Source of the DNA: Arthrobacter oryzae
GTDB taxonomy: Bacteria > Actinomycetota > Actinomycetes > Actinomycetales > Micrococcaceae
Length of the DNA stretch: 64,000 nt
Direction: 5' to 3'
Assembly (NCBI RefSeq): GCF_030718995.1
Contig: NZ_CP132204.1
Location: 3,162,001-3,226,000, forward strand
A program made the translations under genes and the position numbers. Positions 1 to 7,803 of the stretch are shown here, in pieces (position 1 is the first letter of the stretch; each line of letters begins with the position of its first letter). The notes beneath the pieces are model-generated. The model had not been told where the DNA came from and made no database searches. It worked only from the letters and a program-made list of their open reading frames with translations.

Positions 1-1
1 G

Positions 2-1105
2 ATTGTGGGCGGCGGCATTGCCGGACTGTCCCTTGCCTCGGCCCTGGCCGGTAAATGTAGTGTGGCCCTCGTCGAGGCCGAACAGTCCCTGGCGTACCAC
101 ACGTCAGCGCGTTCGGCCCGGCAACTGATCCCCAGCTACGGACCGGTGGTGGTCCAGGAGCTCACGCTCCGGACGCTCGGGCTGATCGCGGCCCGGGATG
201 CGGAGTTGCCCGAGCCCGTCCTGTCTCCGCGCAGCTTCATGCTGATCGGCGACGAAGACACCGTCCGGGAGGAAGCCAGCGGGCACATGCACCGGATCTC
301 CCATGCCGAGGCCCTGGAGCTGTGCCCCGCGCTGGATCCCGGCTTCTTCACCGCGGCCGGCCTGGACACCGGCTCGTTCGCCTGCAATGCGCCCGTGCTG
401 CTGGAGGACCACCGGCAGCGGGCCGAGGCGGGCGGCGTGGACATCATCACCGGCGCCAAGGTCCATTCAGCCCAGCGGCTGGGGTCCAGCTGGGAGCTCG
501 GGGCCGGCCAGGAAGGGTTCCAGGCCGGCGTCGTGGTCAACGCGGCCGGGGCCTGGGCAGATGAACTTGCCGTGATCAGCGGCGTGGAGAAGCTCGGCCT
601 CCAGCCGTACCGCCGCACTGCGGCGATTGTCGACGTCGAGCATCCCCTGCCGGAGTCCTGCCCCATGGTTGCGGCGGCGGACGAATCGTTCTACTTCCGC
701 AGGGAGGGCAACGACGTACTGATTTCGCCGTCGGAATCGGTGCCGAGCGGCCCCGAGGACGCGAAACCCTACCCGGGTGACGTCGAGGCGCTGGTGGCGC
801 GGCTGAATGCGGTGACCACCCTGGGGATTCGGAGCGTCAAGTCCGCGTGGACCGGCCTGCGCACGGAAGCTGCCGACGGCGTCCCCGTGGTGGGGTTCGA
901 CGCCGAAGCCACCGGATTCTTCTGGCTCGCCGGACAGGGCGGTTACGGCTTCCAGACGTCCTCCGGCATTGCGGAACTGGCTGCGGAGCTGATCCTGGCC
1001 GGGCCGTCCACCGGGCAGAGTGCCTGGGACGGGGAGGCCGGGCTCAGTCCGGAATCCCGGACAGCGGCGGCCCTGGCTGCCACCCGCTGGTCCATCCGGC
1101 ACTGA
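2..1105 (+). CDS. FAD-dependent oxidoreductase, DAO/glycine oxidase family (5' truncated by window edge)
   Basis: The reading frame is open from the first bases, so the true start lies upstream. It begins with the dinucleotide-binding fold signature (IVGGGIAGLSLA) and carries the C-terminal FAD-contacting block near its end (WLAGQGGYGFQTSSGIAEL), as in D-amino-acid/sarcosine/glycine oxidases of the DAO family. At least 367 residues are visible, close to the full length of the family (about 370-390), so only a few residues are missing. These enzymes oxidise amines or amino acids using FAD and release H2O2. The substrate cannot be read from the sequence. It ends 11 bp before hutI on the same strand, so the two may be co-transcribed, which hints at an amino-acid degradation role. 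Confidence 0.85.
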   Translation: MVGGGIAGLSLASALAGKCSVALVEAEQSLAYHTSARSARQLIPSYGPVVVQELTLRTLGLIAARDAELPEPVLSPRSFMLIGDEDTVREEASGHMHRISHAEALELCPALDPGFFTAAGLDTGSFACNAPVLLEDHRQRAEAGGVDIITGAKVHSAQRLGSSWELGAGQEGFQAGVVVNAAGAWADELAVISGVEKLGLQPYRRTAAIVDVEHPLPESCPMVAAADESFYFRREGNDVLISPSESVPSGPEDAKPYPGDVEALVARLNAVTTLGIRSVKSAWTGLRTEAADGVPVVGFDAEATGFFWLAGQGGYGFQTSSGIAELAAELILAGPSTGQSAWDGEAGLSPESRTAAALAATRWSIRH

Positions 1106-1116
1106 AGAATGGACCC

Positions 1117-2319
1117 ATGAGCACCCTGATCACCAATATTGCCGAGCTGATGACCCAGGACGCGGAGCACCGCGTCCTCAAGGATGCCGCCGTGGTGATC
1201 GAAGGGGAGCGCATCTCCTGGATCGGTCCGGCCACGGCCGCTCCGGCCGCTGACGACGCCGTGGATGCCGGCGGCCGGGCGCTGCTCCCGGGCTGGGTGG
1301 ATTCGCACACCCACCTGATCTTCGCCGGCGACAGGACCGCGGAGTTCGAGGCCCGGATGGCGGGCGAGAGCTACAGCGCCGGCGGCATCGCAGTGACCAC
1401 GGGCGCCACGCGGGGGACGAGCGACTTCGACCTCACCCGGCTTGCCCTGGGCCGCGTGGCCGAGGCGGTCTCCCAGGGAACCACCTACCTGGAAACCAAG
1501 ACCGGTTACGGCCTGGATGTCGAGAATGAGGCGCGCAGCGCGCGCATCGCCTCCACCGTCGCTGACGAAGTGACCTACCTCGGCGCCCATCTGGTCCCGG
1601 CGGGCGCGGATGCCGGGGAATACACGGACCTGGTGTGCGGACCCATGCTGGCGGCCGTCCGCCCCTACGTCAGCTGGGCGGACGTGTTCTGCGAGCAGGG
1701 GGCGTTCAACGAGGAGCAGTCGCGCCGCGTGCTGCGGGCCTGCCGGGACGCAGGACTTGGACTGCGCGTCCACGGCAACCAGCTCGGCGAAGGGCCCGGC
1801 GTGCAGCTGGCCGTGGAGTTCGGTGCGGCGAGCGTGGACCACGTCAATTACCTGTCCGCCGCGGACGTGGACGCACTGGCAGGCAGCTGGTCCGGGTGGC
1901 AGGGCTCCGGAACGCGCGGCACCGTGGCCACGTGCCTGCCCGCCTGCGACCTGTCCACCCGCCAGCCGTTGGCACCGGGCCGCGGGCTGCTCGACGCCGG
2001 CGTGCCGGTAGCCCTGGCCTCCAACTGCAACCCCGGCACGTCCTACACGAGCTCCATGGCGTTCTGCGTCACCACCGCCGTGTTGCAGATGCGGCTCAGC
2101 GTCCACGAAGCCGTCCGTGCCGCTACCTACGGCGGCGCGCTTGCGCTGCACCGGGAGTCGGGGAACGACGTCGACGGCGAACGGGCGGTGGGTTCCATCG
2201 CCGTCGGCCACCGCGCGGACCTGCACCTGCTCAATGCCCCTTCCGCCACCCACCTGGCCTACCGGCCGGGCATCCCGCTGACCCACGCCGTCTGGCGGGC
2301 GGGAGTCCGCGCCCGCTGA
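1117..2319 (+). CDS. hutI: Imidazolonepropionase
   Basis: Hydrolyses imidazolone-5-propionate to N-formimino-L-glutamate, the third step of histidine degradation, in the cytoplasm. The 400-residue product matches the family length. It has the amidohydrolase metal motif DSHTH followed by LIFAGDR and the MAGESY/AGGI segment characteristic of HutI, and a late metal-binding region around SNCNPGTSYTSSM. The ATG at 1117 was chosen because upstream in-frame sequence lies inside the preceding oxidoreductase gene; the open frame itself extends further back. No other hut genes are visible in the window, so the rest of the pathway must lie to the left or elsewhere. Confidence 0.93.
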   Translation: MSTLITNIAELMTQDAEHRVLKDAAVVIEGERISWIGPATAAPAADDAVDAGGRALLPGWVDSHTHLIFAGDRTAEFEARMAGESYSAGGIAVTTGATRGTSDFDLTRLALGRVAEAVSQGTTYLETKTGYGLDVENEARSARIASTVADEVTYLGAHLVPAGADAGEYTDLVCGPMLAAVRPYVSWADVFCEQGAFNEEQSRRVLRACRDAGLGLRVHGNQLGEGPGVQLAVEFGAASVDHVNYLSAADVDALAGSWSGWQGSGTRGTVATCLPACDLSTRQPLAPGRGLLDAGVPVALASNCNPGTSYTSSMAFCVTTAVLQMRLSVHEAVRAATYGGALALHRESGNDVDGERAVGSIAVGHRADLHLLNAPSATHLAYRPGIPLTHAVWRAGVRAR

Positions 2320-2340
2320 CCTCCCTGGAGCAGGGGAGGG

Positions 2341-3021
2341 CTAGAACACCATGGGCGGTGCATCCAGCACCGTCTCGTCCACGCGGCGGTCCTCCCACTG
2401 GCTGAACGGCTTGTCCAGTTCATACTTGCCCACGTGCGTGCGCACCAGGGTCCGCACTTCGGCATTGTCAGGGTTGTTGAGGGACTCGAAATACTCCACG
2501 GACCAGTGGAACCAGCGCATGCAGAACAGGCGCATCGTGAGTCCGTGCGTCACGAAGAGCGCGTTGGGCGCGTAGTCCGGCCGTGCCCAGTGCCGGTGAA
2601 GCGTCTCCATGAAGGAGGAGATCCGGTCGTAGACGTCCGAGCCGGATTCGCCTTCCCGGAAGCGGTAGAAGAAGTGGCCGTACGCGTTCCGGAGTTCCTT
2701 CTGGTCCTCGATGTCCCCGGCGATCTGGAAGTTGGCCCAGTCCTGTTCACGGAGGCGGGGTTCCTCGATCACACGTTCAGTGAGCGGGCCCAGGTTGAGC
2801 GCCTCGAGGGTCTGGTACGCCCTGAGGTAGGGCGAGACGTAAACACACACCTGCTGCCCGTCCAGCTGCCGGCGGATCCGCTCGCCGGCTGCCTGGGCCT
2901 GCGCCACGCCGAGCTCCGTCAGCGGTATCCGGTAATCCGGCACCCGGTTGTAGATGGAGGTGTCGAAATTGGCGGCGGACTGGCCGTGCCGGATCATGAT
3001 GATTTTGTCGGGCGCACTCAT
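2341..3021 (-). CDS. Histidine phosphatase superfamily protein (phosphoglycerate-mutase-like)
   Basis: A 226-residue protein with the N-terminal catalytic motif RHG (R11-H12-G13, in IMIRHGQSAAN) and the second catalytic histidine in FVTHGLTMRLF, so both phospho-histidine pocket residues are present. These enzymes dephosphorylate sugar phosphates, nucleotides or proteins through a phospho-histidine intermediate; the substrate is not predictable here. It is convergent with hutI, 21 bp away, and its start at 3021 lies 119 bp from the divergent CPBP protease gene. Confidence 0.85.
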   Translation of the reverse strand: MSAPDKIIMIRHGQSAANFDTSIYNRVPDYRIPLTELGVAQAQAAGERIRRQLDGQQVCVYVSPYLRAYQTLEALNLGPLTERVIEEPRLREQDWANFQIAGDIEDQKELRNAYGHFFYRFREGESGSDVYDRISSFMETLHRHWARPDYAPNALFVTHGLTMRLFCMRWFHWSVEYFESLNNPDNAEVRTLVRTHVGKYELDKPFSQWEDRRVDETVLDAPPMVF

Positions 3022-3140
3022 AAATTCCTAGCATAGGCCCCGGCCCGCCCGGCTGGCGGGAAGCGTCGTTCCATCACCAGGGGCGGGCGTCCGGCGGCGG
3101 CGGACAGGAAAGAACCAGCAAGTGAAGGCAAGATAGGAAC

Positions 3141-3908
3141 ATGCTGGTTCCCTCCCGCCGTCGTCTGCGGATCGAAGTCTGGATTGTCCTGGGTCTGTCG
3201 CTAGGGCAGTCCGCCGTGTATTCCGTGGTGCAGCTGCTGGACAAGATGACGCGCGCACCCCTGGCGGAGGGCACCTCCACCCTCAACCGCTCGCAGAGCA
3301 GCCGTGAATACTTCGACCTGACCTACCAACTCCTGGACATTGTGTTCGCACTGGTGCCGGTGGTCCTGGTGATCTACTTCCTGACCGAGCACCGTCCGGC
3401 GGGGGAGTCCGGCGCCTCTGCCTTCCGTAAGCTGGGGTTCAACTTTGCCCGTCCCGGCAAGGACCTGCTGCAGGGGCTGGGCCTCGCGGCGCTGATCGGT
3501 ATTCCGTCCCTGGGGCTTTATGCCGCCGGCCGGGCCCTTGGCGTCACCACCGCCATCATCCCCAGCGCGCTGGACGCCTACTGGTGGACCATTCCCGTAC
3601 TGATCCTGTCTGCCGTGCGGCACGGGATCGTCGAGGAAGTCATTGTGGTGGGGTACCTGCTGGACCGGCTCGGAAAATTCGGGTGGAGCGTGCCGCTGGC
3701 TATTTTCGCCAGTTCCATGCTCCGCGGCAGCTACCACCTCTACCAGGGCTTCGGCCCTTTCCTGGGCAACGCCGTCATGGGGGTGGTCTTCGCCTGGATC
3801 TACACCAGGACCCGCCGCGTGATGCCGCTGGTGATCGCCCACGCGCTGCTGGACATCGTGGCCTTCGTCGGGTTCAGCCTCTTCGGCAAGGCCATCGGGC
3901 TGGGTTGA
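3141..3908 (+). CDS. CPBP family intramembrane metalloprotease
   Basis: A 255-residue polytopic membrane protein with about six to seven hydrophobic segments. The CPBP (CAAX protease / bacteriocin-processing, Abi) motifs are present: a Glu-Glu pair in HGIVEEVIVVGYLL, a histidine in GSYHLYQGF and the final histidine in IAHALLDIVAF. These residues coordinate zinc in the membrane. The canonical EExxxR arginine is not present at its usual place (EEVIVV). The family cleaves prenylated or membrane-bound peptides; bacterial substrates are mostly unknown. It stands alone, divergent from the phosphatase gene. Confidence 0.85.
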   Translation: MLVPSRRRLRIEVWIVLGLSLGQSAVYSVVQLLDKMTRAPLAEGTSTLNRSQSSREYFDLTYQLLDIVFALVPVVLVIYFLTEHRPAGESGASAFRKLGFNFARPGKDLLQGLGLAALIGIPSLGLYAAGRALGVTTAIIPSALDAYWWTIPVLILSAVRHGIVEEVIVVGYLLDRLGKFGWSVPLAIFASSMLRGSYHLYQGFGPFLGNAVMGVVFAWIYTRTRRVMPLVIAHALLDIVAFVGFSLFGKAIGLG

Positions 3909-3946
3909 GACGGGCTGGGTTGAGACGGGCTGGGTTGAGCCGGGTT
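3902..3946. repeat. Three tandem 15-bp units at the CPBP gene 3' end
   Basis: Unit GGGTTGAGACGGGCT occurs twice exactly and a third time with changes (GGGTTGAGCCGGGTT). The first copy includes the stop codon of the CPBP gene, so the repeat probably arose by slippage that duplicated the gene's last bases. Confidence 0.85.
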
Positions 3947-3953
3947 AAAAGGA

Positions 3954-4005
3954 TTCGGCCGCTATCGGTGGGTGACGTCGTTGGCACCCGCTGATAGCGG
4001 CCGAA
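3954..4005. terminator. Strong hairpin with 20-bp arms between convergent genes
   Basis: Left arm 3954-3973 and right arm 3986-4005 are inverted complements with two mismatches; the outer 13 bp (TTCGGCCGCTATC / GATAGCGGCCGAA) are perfect. The loop is 12 nt. It lies between the CPBP gene and the convergent VOC gene and could end transcription from both sides, but there is no T-run, so an intrinsic terminator is an inference. Confidence 0.55.
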
Positions 4006-4060
4006 GTTCAGGGGCAGCACGCAGCCCGTGGTCCGGAGCGGACCACACGGTGGAACAGGA

Positions 4061-4699
4061 TCAGATGATTACTGCCCCGGAGGCGGTTTCGAAGGTGACG
4101 GAGAGGATTCCCGGCGTCCCCTTCGGGGCGACCCATTCAACCGCGACATCCTCCAAGGGCTTCTCGACCGGCTGACCGAGCCATTCCGTGACGCGTTCGG
4201 CCGAGCCCGCGATGGTGAGGCTGGACATCTTGACGTTGCTTGGGTAGGCGTTGGACGGGTGAAGCTCCGGGTCGCCTTCCCACTTGAGCATGTAAGGCAC
4301 CTGCGGGTCTGCGATGAGGCCCAGGATGCCGATCTGCTTCCAGACGAGCTCGCGGCCGTCGGGGAACTTGCGGTTCCCGTTGACAGCCGAACGGCCAAGG
4401 CGTTCTTCGAAGGGAGCCAGGTCGTCCACTTCGACGCACCAGCCCATCCAGCCGCCCCCCGCCGCGGAGCGGGCACGTACGGCCTGCCCGAACGGCGCCT
4501 TGTCGGATGCCGGGTGGTCCAGGACCTCCACGACCTCCAGGTACTTGTGCCCGGCGAGCGGGATAATCATGTTGCGGGTGCCAAAACGGGGGTGTACCCC
4601 GCCCTTCACGGCTTCGACGCCGAGGGCGGTTGCAATACGTTCGGTGGTGGCAGCCAGGCCATCCTGTTCACAGGCGTAAGAGACGTGATCCATGCGCAT
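4061..4699 (-). CDS. VOC family protein (glyoxalase-like domain)
   Basis: A 212-residue protein starting MRMDHVSYAC, with the beta-alpha-beta-beta-beta layout of vicinal-oxygen-chelate proteins. The N-terminal His (DHVSYA) and Glu in KYLEVVEVLDHPASD are typical of the Glyoxalase_3-like group. A second half (from about residue 130, PYMLKWEGDPELHPSN) forms the other module. Members include dioxygenases, isomerases and resistance proteins; the reaction here cannot be assigned. The gene is monocistronic. Confidence 0.78.
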   Translation of the reverse strand: MRMDHVSYACEQDGLAATTERIATALGVEAVKGGVHPRFGTRNMIIPLAGHKYLEVVEVLDHPASDKAPFGQAVRARSAAGGGWMGWCVEVDDLAPFEERLGRSAVNGNRKFPDGRELVWKQIGILGLIADPQVPYMLKWEGDPELHPSNAYPSNVKMSSLTIAGSAERVTEWLGQPVEKPLEDVAVEWVAPKGTPGILSVTFETASGAVII

Positions 4700-4823
4700 G
4701 CCATCATCTTGGCACTTTGTGATGGAGCTCTCAGCTAAGGGTGCCCTAACCGTGGTGGGATGTCATTGCGGTCCCGCCTGAGGGCCCGAAATAACGCGGC
4801 CGACGTCCTTCGTCACAAACCTG

Positions 4824-4851
4824 TTCACACGCTATCAGCCGTTCCTACACT
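4824..4851 (+). promoter_or_regulatory. Candidate sigma-70-type promoter of metY
   Basis: A -35-like TTCACA (4824-4829) and a -10-like TACACT (4846-4851) are separated by 16 bp, giving a leader of about 85 nt before the metY TTG start. The leader contains a short hairpin (CCTGCC-AA-GGCAGG). I did not recognise a SAM riboswitch here, unlike in front of metX. Confidence 0.45.
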
Positions 4852-4940
4852 GATTCCGGGCCAGGACCGCCTGGCGGCACCGGCCCTGCCAAGGCAGGTC
4901 CTGCCCCGGCACAGGTGCCCTCCACAGAAGGAGCTTCCCG

Positions 4941-6257
4941 TTGTCCAACGCATGGTCATTCGAAACCCGTCAGATCCACGCCGGCCAGGAGCCGGACAGC
5001 GCCACCGGTGCCAGGGCACTGCCCATCTACCAGACGACGTCGTTTGTGTTCCCGAGTGCTGAAAGCGCCGCCAACCGTTTCGCGCTGGCTGAACTGGCAC
5101 CCATCTATACGCGTATCGGCAACCCCACCCAGGACGCCGTGGAACAGCGCGTCGCCAGCCTGGAAGGTGGACTGGCAGCGCTCCTGCTCAGCTCGGGCCA
5201 GGCCGCGGAAACGTTTGCCATCCTCAACGTGGCCGAAGCCGGCGACCATGTGGTGGCCAGTCCCAGCCTTTACGGCGGCACCTACAACCTGCTGGCCCAC
5301 ACCCTGAAGAAGTTCGGCATCACCGTGACGTTCGTCGAGGATCCGGACAACCTGCAGCAGTGGGAGGACGCCGTCCGGCCCAACACCAAGCTCTTCTTCG
5401 CCGAGGTGGTGTCCAACCCGCGCCAGGATGTCCTGGATATCGAAGGCGTGTCCGGCGTTGCCCACGCGGCAGGTGTCCCGCTGATCGTGGACAACACCTT
5501 GTCCACTCCCTACCTCATCCGGCCGCTGGAATGGGGCGCCGACATTGTGGTGCACTCGGCCACGAAGTACCTTGGCGGGCACGGCAGCGCCATCGCCGGC
5601 GTGATTGTGGACTCGGGGAACTTCGACTTCGGCAAGGACCCGGCGAAGTTCCCCGGCTTCAACACCCCGGACCCCACCTACAACGGCCTTGTCTACGCGC
5701 GGGATCTCGGGGCGGAGGGTGCCTTGGGCGCGAACTTGTCCTACATCCTCAAGGCCCGCGTCCAGCTGCTGCGCGATCTGGGGTCCGCGGTTTCCCCGTT
5801 CAATGCCTTCCTCATCGCCCAGGGCCTGGAAACCCTGAGCCTGCGCGTTGAGCGGCACGTCGCCAATGCGGTGGGCGTCGCCGAGTGGCTGGAGTCCAGG
5901 GACGACGTCGAATCCGTCGCCTACGCGGGCCTGCCGTCCAGCCCCTGGTATGAGCGCGGCCGCAAGTACGGGCCCAAGGGCACCGGCGCCATCGTCTCGT
6001 TCACCATCGCCGGCGGGGCGGAGGCCGGCAAGCGGTTCGTGGACGCCCTGGAGCTCCACTCCCACGTGGCAAACATCGGCGACGTGCGCTCCCTGGTCAT
6101 CCACCCGGCGTCGACCACGCACAGCCAGCTGACGGCGGAACAGCAGGCCGTGGCGGGCGTGACCCCCGGCCTGGTCCGCCTCTCGGTGGGGCTCGAACAC
6201 ATCGATGACATCATCGCCGACCTCGACGCCGGTTTCCGCGCCGCCAAGGGCGACTGA
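4941..6257 (+). CDS. metY: O-acetylhomoserine aminocarboxypropyltransferase / cysteine synthase family enzyme
   Basis: A PLP enzyme of the Cys/Met metabolism family that makes homocysteine from O-acetylhomoserine and sulfide (direct sulfhydrylation). The 438-residue length fits MetY (about 430) rather than MetB/MetC (about 380-390). The PLP-binding lysine lies in HSATKYLGGHGSAIAG, and the N-terminus FETRQIHAGQEPD and YQTTSFVF are MetY hallmarks. The start is TTG at 4941, supported by an AGAAGGAG ribosome site 7 nt upstream and by homology beginning with MSNAWSFETRQIHAG. It is followed by a hairpin and then metX, whose product makes its substrate. Confidence 0.93.
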   Translation: MSNAWSFETRQIHAGQEPDSATGARALPIYQTTSFVFPSAESAANRFALAELAPIYTRIGNPTQDAVEQRVASLEGGLAALLLSSGQAAETFAILNVAEAGDHVVASPSLYGGTYNLLAHTLKKFGITVTFVEDPDNLQQWEDAVRPNTKLFFAEVVSNPRQDVLDIEGVSGVAHAAGVPLIVDNTLSTPYLIRPLEWGADIVVHSATKYLGGHGSAIAGVIVDSGNFDFGKDPAKFPGFNTPDPTYNGLVYARDLGAEGALGANLSYILKARVQLLRDLGSAVSPFNAFLIAQGLETLSLRVERHVANAVGVAEWLESRDDVESVAYAGLPSSPWYERGRKYGPKGTGAIVSFTIAGGAEAGKRFVDALELHSHVANIGDVRSLVIHPASTTHSQLTAEQQAVAGVTPGLVRLSVGLEHIDDIIADLDAGFRAAKGD

Positions 6258-6263
6258 CCGCCC

Positions 6264-6294
6264 TGACTCCCGGCGTCGTCGACGCCGGGAGTCA
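6264..6294 (+). terminator. Perfect 14-bp stem downstream of metY
   Basis: TGACTCCCGGCGTC, a 3-nt loop and the exact inverse complement lie 6 bp after the metY stop. There is no T-tract, so it may act as a factor-dependent or L-shaped terminator. It separates metY from the riboswitch-controlled metX transcript. Confidence 0.6.
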
Positions 6295-6348
6295 CATTGC
6301 TGTCACAATCTTCGCCATTGCGGCGACGCATTTCGTAGACTCTCTACA

Positions 6349-6470
6349 GGTCATGAGTGCCAGCGACAGCCCCGGCTTGCTGGCCGGCAACCCTCCTTCC
6401 GCGGCGGGGTGCCCCGGGTGAAGACCTGGCCTGCCGGCCAGTTGGCGGCAGGCAAGCGCGAAGAAGAGGT
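6349..6470 (+). ncRNA. SAM-IV riboswitch controlling metX
   Basis: The sequence from GGTCATGAGTGCCAGCG through CCCCGGCTTGCTGGCCGGCAACCCTCC, GGGGTGCCCCGGGTGAAGACC and AGGCAAGCGCG follows the actinobacterial SAM-IV aptamer almost base for base. P1 pairs GGTC (6349-6352) with GACC (6423-6426). A second hairpin is formed by GCCTGCC and GGCAGGC (about 6429-6453). The tail CGCG (6457-6460) can form the pseudoknot with CGCG at 6400-6403. The metX ribosome site (AGAGG, 6465-6469) abuts the pseudoknot strand, so S-adenosylmethionine binding should hide it and repress translation. A -10-like TAGACT at 6336-6341 would place the transcript start next to the aptamer. Bases are identified by recall of the family, not by a covariance search. 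Confidence 0.92.
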
Positions 6471-6476
6471 CCTCAC

Positions 6477-7631
6477 ATGACGATTGCCGTCACCCGCAGC
6501 GGTGTACCCGGAACCAGCAGCCCCAACGAGCCGTTCACCGCCCCCGTCCCGGACGGTACCGTCAAGTTCCTGAGCGTCGGCGGACTCGACCTGGAAGCCG
6601 GCGGCCACCTCCCGGACGTCACGCTCGCCTACGAAACGTGGGGAACGCTGAACCCGGACCGTTCCAACGCCGTGCTGGTGCAGCACGCCCTGACCGGCAG
6701 CACGCATGTCACGAGGGGTGCCAGCGACGAGGAAGGCTGGTGGGAGCAGCTGGCCGGTCCAGGCGCCCCGGTTGATACGGACAAGTACTTCGTGGTCTCC
6801 ATCAACATTCTGGGCGGATGTTATGGCTCCACCGGCCCGTCGACCCCGGCACCGGACGGGAAGCCGTGGGGTTCTCGCTTTCCCCTGGTGACCCTGCGCG
6901 ACACCACGGCGGCCGAAGCCCGGCTGGCAGACGCACTGGGCATCGGAAGCTGGTACGCGGTACTGGGCGGCTCCCTCGGCGGAGCCCGCGCACTGGAATG
7001 GGCCGTGACCTACCCTGACCGCGTCCGGCGCTGCGGCGTGATAGCCAGCGGCGCCAGCAGCACCGCCGAGCAGATCGCGTTCGCGCAGGCGCAGACCCTC
7101 GCCATCCGCCAGGACGCCAACTTCAACGACGGAGACTACTACGGCAGCCCGGAACCGGAGGCCGGCCTGGCCCTGGCGCGCAGGATTGCGCACATCACCT
7201 ACCGCTCCGCCGACGAACTCGCAGCCCGGTTCGGCCGCAGCCCGCAAGGCGGCGAAGCCCCGCTCCAGGCCGTGTCGCTCGGGGAGCGCGGCCGCTACCA
7301 GGTGGAGAGCTACCTCGATTACCAGGGCACCAAGCTGGTGCGCCGCTTCGACGCCAACAGCTACATCGCCATCACCGAGGCGCTCATGAGCCACGATGTT
7401 GGCCGGGGGCGCGGTCCGCTCACGGAAGCACTGGCGGAGGCCAAAGCTGAGTTCTTCATCGCCGCAGTGAACACGGACCGGCTCTACTTTCCTGCGCAGT
7501 CCCACGAACTCGCGGCAGCCCTCCCCGGTGATGTCCCCGTGCACGTCATCGATGCACCCATTGGCCACGACGGCTTCCTCACCGAGATCGGCCAGCTTAG
7601 CGCGCAGCTGAGGCAGAACTTCTTCGCATAG
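6477..7631 (+). CDS. metX: Homoserine O-acetyltransferase
   Basis: Acetylates homoserine with acetyl-CoA, committing it to methionine synthesis. The 384-residue alpha/beta-hydrolase fold contains the MetX motifs LAYETWGTLN, VQHALTGSTHV, the nucleophile-elbow GGSLGGARALEWA (catalytic Ser) and the C-terminal catalytic His in IGHDGFLTE. The ATG at 6477 was chosen over an upstream frame extension because it follows the SAM-IV aptamer and its AGAGG ribosome site by 7 nt. Feedback control by SAM is therefore at the RNA level. It supplies metY, 219 bp upstream. Confidence 0.95.
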   Translation: MTIAVTRSGVPGTSSPNEPFTAPVPDGTVKFLSVGGLDLEAGGHLPDVTLAYETWGTLNPDRSNAVLVQHALTGSTHVTRGASDEEGWWEQLAGPGAPVDTDKYFVVSINILGGCYGSTGPSTPAPDGKPWGSRFPLVTLRDTTAAEARLADALGIGSWYAVLGGSLGGARALEWAVTYPDRVRRCGVIASGASSTAEQIAFAQAQTLAIRQDANFNDGDYYGSPEPEAGLALARRIAHITYRSADELAARFGRSPQGGEAPLQAVSLGERGRYQVESYLDYQGTKLVRRFDANSYIAITEALMSHDVGRGRGPLTEALAEAKAEFFIAAVNTDRLYFPAQSHELAAALPGDVPVHVIDAPIGHDGFLTEIGQLSAQLRQNFFA

Positions 7632-7803
7632 TCCGCCGGCGAAATGTGCGTTTTTGCAGAGCCGTTCTGCAGAAAATGGCGTTGAGCCTGCGGCAATGTG
7701 AGTCCATACTCTAGGGGACCGGCGCGCGTTGGTGGTGCACATCACACGCGGCCGCTACGGAATGGTCCACATGGTGTCGACGGAGACGCCGAAGGAGTTC
7801 ACA

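Noticed and set aside
4852..4940. SAM or other riboswitch before metY
   Set aside because: Only a short CCTGCC/GGCAGG hairpin is present; none of the SAM-I, II, IV or SAH conserved cores can be found.
7736..7750. Possible CRP-like site upstream of the MHS transporter
   Set aside because: Only 8 of 10 consensus bases match, and one half-site is poor (GGTGG); not distinguishable from background.
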